Of a stretch of 13,066 nt of DNA, positions 6,693 through 13,066 are shown in pieces. The translations under genes were made by a program, and so were the position numbers. A model generated the notes under the pieces. That model saw only the letters and a program-made list of their open reading frames with translations. It did not search any database and was not told the origin of the DNA. This DNA is from Pseudomonadota bacterium (GTDB lineage: Bacteria > Pseudomonadota > Gammaproteobacteria > Burkholderiales > Burkholderiaceae_D): positions 1 through 13,066 of the forward strand of contig JAFECY010000107.1 of NCBI GenBank assembly GCA_018241865.1, read 5' to 3'. The stretch's first letter is position 1; every line of letters begins with the position of its first letter.

Positions 6693-8066
6693 ATGGCCAA
6701 AGCAAAAACCAATTACACCTGTACTGAATGCGGCGGCATTTCCGCCAAATGGGCGGGACAATGTCCTGCCTGCGGCCAGTGGAATACGCTCGTTGAAACG
6801 CTGATCGAAACTAGCGGCAACCGCTATTCGGCGCAGCCGCAAGGCTTGGCGCAAACCACGCCGGTCTTGACTCTGGCAGATATCGAAGCAATCGACGTGC
6901 CGCGCTTCGGCACCGGCATCGAGGAATTCGATCGCGTGCTCGGCGGCGGGCTGGTGGCTGGCGGCGTCGTGCTCATAGGCGGCGATCCCGGCATAGGCAA
7001 ATCCACCTTGCTGCTGCAGGCGCTGGCCAATCTGTCTGGCGTGAAGCAGGCTCTGTACGTCAGCGGCGAGGAATCCGGCGCGCAGATTGCCTTGCGCGCC
7101 AAGCGTTTAGCCATCGATGCTGCCGGTCTCAAGCTGCAAGCAGAAATTCAACTCGAAAAAATTCTCGCCACCTTAGCCGACCTCAAGCCGCAAGTGGTGG
7201 TCATCGATTCGATCCAGACCATGTACTCCGATGCGCTGACTTCCGCGCCGGGTTCGGTGGCGCAGGTGCGCGAGTGCGCGGCACAACTGACGCGCGTCGC
7301 CAAGCAGACTGGCATCACCGTCATCATGGTCGGCCACGTCACCAAGGAAGGCGCCTTGGCCGGCCCGCGCGTACTGGAACACATCGTCGATACCGTGCTG
7401 TATTTCGAGGGCGATACCCATTCCAGCTTCCGTCTGGTGCGTGCGTTCAAAAATCGTTTTGGCGCAGTGAATGAGTTGGGCGTATTTGCCATGACGGAAA
7501 AAGGCTTGAAGGGCGTATCGAATCCTTCCGCGCTGTTTCTGTCGCAACACGACAGCCAGGTCGCAGGCTCTTGCGTCATGGTGACGCAAGAAGGCACGCG
7601 TCCCTTGCTGGTGGAAATCCAAGCGCTGGTCGATAGTTCGCACATGCCGAATGCACGCCGGCTGTCGGTTGGATTGGAGCAGAATCGCTTGGCGATGCTG
7701 CTGGCGGTGCTGCACCGACATGCCGGCGTCGCGGCCTTCGATCAGGATGTGTTCATCAACGCGGTCGGCGGTGTCAAGATCACCGAGCCGGCGGCCGATT
7801 TGGCGGTGCTGCTGGCGATTCAGTCCTCTATGCGCAACAAGCCTTTGCCGCGCGGGTTGGCAGTGTTTGGCGAAGTCGGTTTGGCCGGTGAGATTCGCCC
7901 CGCACCGCGCGGACAGGAGCGGCTGCGTGAAGCCGCTAAACTGGGTTTTTCGACCGCGATGATTCCGAAATCGAATGTGTCGAAGCAAAAAATCGAAGGC
8001 CTGACCGTGATCGGCGTCGAACGGATCGATGAGGCCTTGGCGAAGATACGCGATATGGCGCTGTAG
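6693..8066 (+). CDS. radA: DNA repair protein RadA
   Basis: RadA (also called Sms) is a RecA-related ATPase that promotes branch migration and processing of recombination intermediates. The 457-residue product has an N-terminal four-cysteine zinc finger (Cys10, Cys13, Cys24, Cys27), Walker A GGDPGIGKST at about 96-105, and Walker B VVVIDS near 168-173. The RadA-specific KNRFG is at 253-257. A C-terminal Lon-protease-like domain runs from about 290 to 457, where the Lon catalytic serine is not expected to be functional. Full length for the family. The ATG at 6693 begins the expected MAKAKTNYTCTECG; the ribosome-binding site is weak (GGTAG about 6 bases upstream). No separate promoter is obvious between the palindrome and the gene, so co-transcription with alr is possible. 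Confidence 0.96.
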   Translation: MAKAKTNYTCTECGGISAKWAGQCPACGQWNTLVETLIETSGNRYSAQPQGLAQTTPVLTLADIEAIDVPRFGTGIEEFDRVLGGGLVAGGVVLIGGDPGIGKSTLLLQALANLSGVKQALYVSGEESGAQIALRAKRLAIDAAGLKLQAEIQLEKILATLADLKPQVVVIDSIQTMYSDALTSAPGSVAQVRECAAQLTRVAKQTGITVIMVGHVTKEGALAGPRVLEHIVDTVLYFEGDTHSSFRLVRAFKNRFGAVNELGVFAMTEKGLKGVSNPSALFLSQHDSQVAGSCVMVTQEGTRPLLVEIQALVDSSHMPNARRLSVGLEQNRLAMLLAVLHRHAGVAAFDQDVFINAVGGVKITEPAADLAVLLAIQSSMRNKPLPRGLAVFGEVGLAGEIRPAPRGQERLREAAKLGFSTAMIPKSNVSKQKIEGLTVIGVERIDEALAKIRDMAL

Positions 8067-8342
8067 TGTGGCGTGTCGTCAAAAGTTAAAATTCTCCCGC
8101 TTGAATTGTTAAATGTTGTCAATTTAGAATAGTTATCGAGAAATTAAGGCACAATGCGGCTCTAGTCCGTAGGTGTATTGGTATGCCCGATAAAGTCGCA
8201 CGATAGCGGCAAAAAATTTCTCCTTCATTGCAAGGACGATTGGCATCCGCACCCGCCAACGTTGTTGTGTCATCCCAGTTTTGCTTACTGAATTCATTGC
8301 GCGTCGCCGCTTGGCGCGTCTCTTTGCTTGTTTGATTGCACG
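8067..8342. other. AT-rich intergenic region between radA and pgaA
   Basis: These 276 bases hold no recognisable gene. They contain a putative pgaA promoter (8101-8130), a leader of about 200 bases, a possible 7-codon upstream frame (8183-8206), and a possible long-range pairing GAGAAATT (8138-8145) with AATTTCTC (8215-8222). No intrinsic terminator for radA was seen. Confidence 0.6.
8101..8130 (+). promoter_or_regulatory. Putative promoter of the pga operon
   Basis: TTGAAT (8101-8106) and TAGAAT (8125-8130) are separated by 18 bases in the most AT-rich stretch of the gap. The expected start is near 8137, leaving a leader of about 205 bases before pgaA. E. coli pgaABCD also has a long regulated leader, but only one GGA (8234-8236) is present here, so CsrA control is not supported by sequence. 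Confidence 0.45.
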
Positions 8343-10805
8343 ATGCCTTTATCGCCTCCATTCCGCATGCGTTTTGCCTGCATCAATCTGTGCTCCGCGC
8401 TGTTTGTATGGAGTGGCGCGCACGCGGCCGTCGTGCCGGAGACGGAGTATGACGCTGTCATTCGCGCCGCCCGCAATGGTGAAACAGCTACGGCACTCGA
8501 CCGGTTGCGCGCATGGCATGCGGCCAATCCGGCTGATCGGCGCATCGTATTCGATCTGGTCGCTGTGTTGGACATGGCCGGCCGCTACGAAGAAGCGTTG
8601 GCCTATCGTGCGCACATCATGGCGACCGATGCGCCGCCATACGCGCTCAAGTCCTTCGCGCACGCGGCTCGGCTCGCGCAGCAATTACCGCTGGCGGAAA
8701 TGGCTTACGGTTTATTGCTGAAAAAAACGCCGGCCGATGCCGAAGCGCAGGCGGGGCTGGCTTATACGCGGATGGCGCAAGGGCGCGTGCAAGAAGCCCT
8801 AACGCAAGTGCGTGCCGCTTTGCCGTCGTCGCCCGATCGTTATCGCAAAGAGCATCTGCCGTTGATCGTCGCATTAGCCGAGTTGCATGAGCGGCGCGAA
8901 GAGTGGTTGCAGGCCGCCGCGGCCTATCAAGAAGCCTTGCGATTCGACCCGAATTTTCGTTATGCGATTCGTGGACGTGTATTGGCGTTGGCCAATGCCG
9001 GCCTATCTTTTTTGGCTTGGCGTTTGGCTGAGCGCCACCCTGAAGCGTTCAACGATGCTGAGAAATTCCGTTTCGCGCATGACGCCAACGCGCGCACGAT
9101 TCGCTTCGGTCAGGCGCAAATCGCGGCCGATACCGGCCCCAAACGTTTCACCGTCACGGATGATGCACTGCTTGGAAACGCTGCACTAGCGCAGCGCACG
9201 AGCGGTCAATCTGCGACAGATTTTGACCGTCTGCTGGCTTTGCGCGACCGGATGCGCATGCAGGAAGTCGTGACGCTGTACGAATCTTTAAGCGCGAAGA
9301 AAGTCGTTCTTCCAATCTATGCGCGCTTGGCCGCCGCCGATGCTTATCTGTGGCTGCAGCAACCGGAAACCGCACGCGACATCTATGTGGCAGCTTTGAA
9401 CGATTCTGCCTCATTGGATTACACCACCATGCTGGACGAGCAAATTGCATTGGTGTACGCCTATGTTGAGGCCGAGCAGCACGATCAAGCGCGCGCATTG
9501 TCCGATAAACTGCTGACGGCGACGCCGCAGGTGATGCATCAACACGAACGCGGCTTAGAAGCCCCCAATGCTGAATATGGCCGCGTCAAGCTGATTCGCG
9601 CCTTGCTCGATGTGTACGGTGATCGACTGGAAGATGCCGAGAAAAAGTTGGACGATTTGCAGGAGCGCGCTCCGCTCAACGAAGAGATTCGCGCTGCTTG
9701 GGCTGGGTTGCAATCTGCGCGCGAACGCCCGCGTGCCGCGCTGACGGCATTTGCAACGCTGCGGAATGACAATCCGAAATCGGTCGATGCCGCAGTCGGC
9801 CATGCTGAGCTGCTGCTGACCTTGCATCAGTTGACGCAGGCGCGGGCAGAAGTGCAGGCGCTACAGGCCGCTTATCCAGAAAAACGCAGCGTAAAAAATT
9901 TGCAGGAAAAGCTGAAAAGCTATGACAGTCCGTTTCTGCGCGTAGAAACCACCGCTGGGCGCGGCGCGGCCATCGCCGGCGCTGATAGCGTATATGACGC
10001 TGCCTTGTACTCTGCGCCGCTGGATGCTTCGCTCGGCTCACGCTATCGTTTTTTTACTCACTTGGTGCGCGCCAGCGGCTCGGATAGTGTGACCGACGTC
10101 ACGCGCACCAGAATGGGTGTTGGCTTCGATTACCGTGATCGTGATTTCCAGGCCGAAGCAGAAGTGAATCGCACGCTCGATGGCAGTGCGACCGGCGGTA
10201 TTGGTTTGGCATTGAGTTGGGATTTGTCAGATCGCTGGCAGGCGCGAGCGACGCTGGATACCAATGTCGTCGATTTGCCAGCGGCAGCGCTCAGCAACGG
10301 CATTCAGGCTAAATCGATGAAGCTGGCACTGAATTGGCATCCGCATGAATCGCGTTATGCGAGCGGCGAATTGTCCGCGATGCGCTTCTCTGACGGCAAT
10401 CAGCGCCACATTGGGCAATTTTTGTGGCGTGAACGATTGCTGTCGAATCCAAAAATAAAATTGGATGCCACGCTGGGTTTATCCGCCTCGACGAATAGCG
10501 CGACCAATGCGGTTTACTTCAATCCCTCCCGTGATAGCGAAGCCGCGCTCGGCTTGCGTGGTGAATGGCTGCTTTGGCGACGTTATCAGCGTTCGTTCCG
10601 ACATGCTCTCAGCGCGAAGTGGGGGCAATACTGGCAGGAAGGCTTTGGGAACGATGCATTGGCCGACGTTCATTACGAACAAGAATGGCGTCAGGATGAT
10701 GTGTTTGAGGTGAAGTACGGCCTCGGTCGCAATTTTCATCCTTACGACGGTGCGCGTGAGTACCGCAGCTATGTGTATCTCAACTTGAACTGGCACATGC
10801 GATGA
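8343..10805 (+). CDS. pgaA: Poly-beta-1,6-GlcNAc outer-membrane export protein PgaA
   Basis: PgaA passes partly deacetylated PNAG through the outer membrane. The 820-residue product has a signal peptide (hydrophobic stretch CINLCSALFVW, cleavage likely at AHA|A around 28). A long alpha-helical TPR-type periplasmic region follows to about 525, including repeats such as GRYEEALAYRAHI, EEWLQAAAAYQEALRFDPN and GRVQEALTQVRAAL. A C-terminal beta-barrel of alternating polar and aromatic strands then runs to the end. Length is close to E. coli PgaA. Start choice is uncertain: TTG 8328, ATG 8343 and ATG 8367 are in frame, all compatible with the signal peptide, and none has a clear Shine-Dalgarno sequence. 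It overlaps pgaB as ATGA (10802-10805). The barrel ends in WHMR rather than the usual final aromatic residue. Confidence 0.92.
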   Translation: MPLSPPFRMRFACINLCSALFVWSGAHAAVVPETEYDAVIRAARNGETATALDRLRAWHAANPADRRIVFDLVAVLDMAGRYEEALAYRAHIMATDAPPYALKSFAHAARLAQQLPLAEMAYGLLLKKTPADAEAQAGLAYTRMAQGRVQEALTQVRAALPSSPDRYRKEHLPLIVALAELHERREEWLQAAAAYQEALRFDPNFRYAIRGRVLALANAGLSFLAWRLAERHPEAFNDAEKFRFAHDANARTIRFGQAQIAADTGPKRFTVTDDALLGNAALAQRTSGQSATDFDRLLALRDRMRMQEVVTLYESLSAKKVVLPIYARLAAADAYLWLQQPETARDIYVAALNDSASLDYTTMLDEQIALVYAYVEAEQHDQARALSDKLLTATPQVMHQHERGLEAPNAEYGRVKLIRALLDVYGDRLEDAEKKLDDLQERAPLNEEIRAAWAGLQSARERPRAALTAFATLRNDNPKSVDAAVGHAELLLTLHQLTQARAEVQALQAAYPEKRSVKNLQEKLKSYDSPFLRVETTAGRGAAIAGADSVYDAALYSAPLDASLGSRYRFFTHLVRASGSDSVTDVTRTRMGVGFDYRDRDFQAEAEVNRTLDGSATGGIGLALSWDLSDRWQARATLDTNVVDLPAAALSNGIQAKSMKLALNWHPHESRYASGELSAMRFSDGNQRHIGQFLWRERLLSNPKIKLDATLGLSASTNSATNAVYFNPSRDSEAALGLRGEWLLWRRYQRSFRHALSAKWGQYWQEGFGNDALADVHYEQEWRQDDVFEVKYGLGRNFHPYDGAREYRSYVYLNLNWHMR

Positions 10806-12841
10806 GACGTTTTTTACAGATCATTCACACAGCTTGGTTGGCGCGCATCGTCGCCGGCTTGCTGGCTGCATGCGTGAGTGCTTTGTCGCTGGCGCAATCG
10901 TTGCCGCTGGTGGTAGAGACGCCAGCCGATCCACCGCAGAGTTTTCGTGTGCTGTGTTACCACGATATCCGCGACAACCTGCGTGCATCCTTTCAAACTG
11001 CGCCCGATTCCACAGCGATTGGCACACGTGAATTGATCGCACAATTCAATTGGTTAAATGAAAACGGCTACAAACCGGTCAGTCTGCAACAGATCGTCGA
11101 TGCACGCGCGGGCAAGGGCAGTTTACCGGATAAGGCGGTGCTGCTGACTTTCGACGACGGCTACAAGAGCGTCTATACGAAAGTCTTTCCCTTGCTTCAG
11201 CAATTTCATTTCCCAGCGGTGATCGCGCTGGTAGGTGATTGGATTGAAACGCCTACAGGCAGCAAAGTGCATTACGGCGATGAGCTGGTGGCGCGCGAGC
11301 AATTTGCGACGTGGGACGACGTGCGTGAGATGGTGGCTTCGGGTTTAGTCGAAGTGGCTTCGCATTCGCACGATTTACACAAGGGCATCGTGGCCAACCC
11401 ACAAGGCAATTTGATTCCGGCGGCGGTCGCCCATGCTTGGTCGCAAGAGCATCGCGCGTATGAAACCGAGGCGCAATACGCTAAGCGCATCCGCGCCGAT
11501 CTGAAACGCAACGCTGATCTGATCGCGCGCAAATTGGGCAAACGGCCGCGTGCGATGGTTTGGCCTTATGGCATGTACAACATGCACATGGCACAATGGT
11601 CGGCCGAAGCTGGCATGCCGATCACCATGAATTTAGAGGCGGGAGCGAATACGCCGGCGCAGCCTTTGTCGCGCATGCGGCGGGCGCTCATGACTTACGA
11701 CCAAGGGCTGGCGGATTTGATCGGCGTGCTGCGCCAGCCGGCTAGCTACGATGGCGTCGAGCGACCGTTGGAGCGGGTGGTGCATGTCGATCTCGATTAC
11801 GTTTACGATCCCGACCCAGCGGTGCAGGAAGCCAACCTGTCGAAGCTGCTCGATCGGATGCAGCGTCTGCATCCGAGCACGGTGTATCTGCAAGCCTATG
11901 CCGATGCTGATGGCGACGGCGTGGCCGATGCACTGTATTTTCCCAATCGACATTTACCGATGCGCGCCGATTTGTTTTCGCGGGTGGCATGGCAATTGCA
12001 GACGCGCGTGGGTGTCAAGGTCTATGCTTGGATGCCGGTGCTGGCCTTCAAATTGCCCGCAACCGATCCGGCTGCAGGGCGTACGGTGCGATTGATGCAG
12101 GATGCGCCCGCCGCCGCTGCGAAAGGACGGTATCACCGACTGTCGCCCTTCGATTCGCTGGCGCGCAAGACCGTCACTGAAATTTATGAGGATCTCGGCC
12201 GCAGCGCAATTTTCAACGGCATTCTGTTTCACGATGACGTTACCCTGTCCGATTATGAAGATGCCAGTCCAGCGGCATTGGCGGTGTATCGCGACCAGTG
12301 GCATTTGCCGGCTGCCGTCGAAGCTATTCGCCAAGACCCGGTAGCGCGGCGTACTTGGGCGCAGAAAAAAACCGCTTATCTCACCGCTTTTACGATGAGC
12401 TTGGCAGATACCTTGCGCCAGTACCAACCGACCTTGCTCACTGCACGTAACTTGTACGCGCAGCCGGTACTCGATCCGGCATCGGAAGATTGGTATGCGC
12501 AAACGCTGCCGGATTTCTTGGCGCACTACGATTTCACCGCCGTCATGGCTATGCCGTACATGGAAGGCGCAACGGATCCGACGCAATGGCTGAATCAACT
12601 TATTGCCAAGGTCAAGGCCGTACCGGGTGCGCTCGGTAAAACCGTGTTCGAGTTGCAAAGCCGCGACTGGCGCAATGGTCAGGCGATTCCGGCGGCGACA
12701 TTGGTGTCGCAATTGCGCCAGTTGCACGCACAAGGCGCGCGCCATCTCGGTTATTACCCGGATGACTTCCACGCCAATGCGCCGGATGAAAGCATCATCG
12801 CCCCGGCTATCTCGGCCGCCACTGTTCCTGCATGGCGGTAG
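10802..12841 (+). CDS. pgaB: Poly-beta-1,6-GlcNAc N-deacetylase / glycoside hydrolase PgaB
   Basis: PgaB removes acetyl groups from part of the PNAG chain in the periplasm, which is needed for export; its C-terminal domain in orthologues cleaves deacetylated PNAG. The 679-residue product has an N-terminal export signal. LLAAC with Cys24 could be a lipobox, as in lipoprotein E. coli PgaB, although cleavage near AQS is an alternative. The deacetylase domain shows CYHDI (His54), TFDDGY (Asp118 and Asp119) and ASHSHDLHKG (His188 and His193), the expected catalytic and metal ligands, then WPYG. The C-terminal half from about 325 (VVHVDLDYVYD) has YADADGDGVADALYFPNR and GILFHDDVTLSDYEDAS, with Asp478/Asp479 at the hydrolase active site. 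Overall similarity to E. coli PgaB is strong along the full length. It overlaps pgaA by 4 bases and is followed 2 bases later by pgaC. Confidence 0.95.
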   Translation: MRRFLQIIHTAWLARIVAGLLAACVSALSLAQSLPLVVETPADPPQSFRVLCYHDIRDNLRASFQTAPDSTAIGTRELIAQFNWLNENGYKPVSLQQIVDARAGKGSLPDKAVLLTFDDGYKSVYTKVFPLLQQFHFPAVIALVGDWIETPTGSKVHYGDELVAREQFATWDDVREMVASGLVEVASHSHDLHKGIVANPQGNLIPAAVAHAWSQEHRAYETEAQYAKRIRADLKRNADLIARKLGKRPRAMVWPYGMYNMHMAQWSAEAGMPITMNLEAGANTPAQPLSRMRRALMTYDQGLADLIGVLRQPASYDGVERPLERVVHVDLDYVYDPDPAVQEANLSKLLDRMQRLHPSTVYLQAYADADGDGVADALYFPNRHLPMRADLFSRVAWQLQTRVGVKVYAWMPVLAFKLPATDPAAGRTVRLMQDAPAAAAKGRYHRLSPFDSLARKTVTEIYEDLGRSAIFNGILFHDDVTLSDYEDASPAALAVYRDQWHLPAAVEAIRQDPVARRTWAQKKTAYLTAFTMSLADTLRQYQPTLLTARNLYAQPVLDPASEDWYAQTLPDFLAHYDFTAVMAMPYMEGATDPTQWLNQLIAKVKAVPGALGKTVFELQSRDWRNGQAIPAATLVSQLRQLHAQGARHLGYYPDDFHANAPDESIIAPAISAATVPAWR

Positions 12842-12843
12842 GC

Positions 12844-13066
12844 ATGAAACTCGATATTCTCCTATTCGATTTCGTTTTCTACTACCCACTGTTCATGGCG
12901 TATGTCTGGATGGTGGGCGGGCTGACGTACTATTTCCGTTACGAACGGCGTAGCTGGGACATTGCCGATCCATTGTCTTTGCTGAAAGCGCAGCCTTTGG
13001 TATCGGTCATCGTGCCTTGCTATAACGAAGAAGAAAACGTGCGGGAAGTGGTCGATGCACTGACCA
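12844..13066 (+). CDS. pgaC: Poly-beta-1,6-GlcNAc synthase PgaC, N-terminal part (3' end outside window)
   Basis: The first 74 codons are visible. PgaC is the inner-membrane family-2 glycosyltransferase that polymerises UDP-GlcNAc into PNAG, working with PgaD. The ATG at 12844 lies 2 bases after the pgaB stop. Residues 5-30 form a hydrophobic membrane segment (LLFDFVFYYPLFMAYVW and beyond). After a short basic stretch, VSVIVPCYNEEENVREVVDAL begins at residue 53, the typical first beta strand and nucleotide-binding start of the GT2 domain. The DxD and QxxRW motifs would lie beyond the window. Identification rests on this fragment plus the preceding pgaA and pgaB, which make it near certain. 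Confidence 0.93.
   Translation, partial: MKLDILLFDFVFYYPLFMAYVWMVGGLTYYFRYERRSWDIADPLSLLKAQPLVSVIVPCYNEEENVREVVDALT

Noticed and set aside
7173..7988. 271-codon minus-strand frame opposite radA
   Set aside because: Composition typical of an antisense shadow and no recognisable domain; radA is certain on the other strand.
8137..8342. CsrA-controlled leader as in E. coli pgaA
   Set aside because: Only one GGA motif (8234-8236) is present and it is not at a ribosome-binding site; multiple sites would be expected.
11954..12889. 311-codon open frame on the minus strand opposite pgaB
   Set aside because: It lies wholly antisense to a strongly recognised gene, its translation is rich in Arg, His and Cys without domain motifs, and such frames are common opposite GC-rich coding DNA.

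Overview
The window reads as a chromosomal segment of a betaproteobacterium in the Burkholderiales, most likely Oxalobacteraceae-like. This is inferred from the moderately high GC, the dense overlapping genes, the order tsaB-rimI-udg-lplT-alr-radA, and the close match of the LplT, RadA and UDG proteins to what I know from that order. Genus cannot be fixed from sequence alone. No mobile-element genes, tRNA, rRNA or CRISPR array were seen.

Layout. Bases 1-651 are the 3' end of pbpC (penicillin-binding protein 1C), convergent with a small thioredoxin-like gene (672-1094, minus). A 68-base divergent intergenic region, with -10 boxes almost touching both start codons, leads to a tightly packed plus-strand operon at 1163-4074: tsaB (tRNA t6A factor), rimI (N-alpha-acetyltransferase), a family-4 type Fe-S uracil-DNA glycosylase, and a DUF1853 protein with a nuclease-like residue pattern. 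All junctions overlap by 4 or 11 bases. The operon meets lplT (minus) with overlapping stop codons. lplT is divergent from alr (alanine racemase). Between alr and radA (DNA repair/recombination ATPase) lies a striking imperfect palindrome built of six 9-base-period CACGGCG units.

After radA an AT-rich 276-base intergenic region precedes pgaA-pgaB-pgaC (the last cut by the window end). This operon makes and exports poly-beta-1,6-N-acetylglucosamine (PNAG), a biofilm exopolysaccharide. PgaC polymerises at the inner membrane, PgaB partly deacetylates and cleaves in the periplasm, and PgaA is the outer-membrane exporter. pgaD is expected just downstream.

Most genes are recognisable housekeeping or biofilm genes. 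The least explained parts are the DUF1853 gene coupled to the glycosylase, the alr-radA palindrome, and the long leader of pgaA, which holds a possible 7-codon upstream reading frame. I found no evidence for a wholly new multi-gene system.
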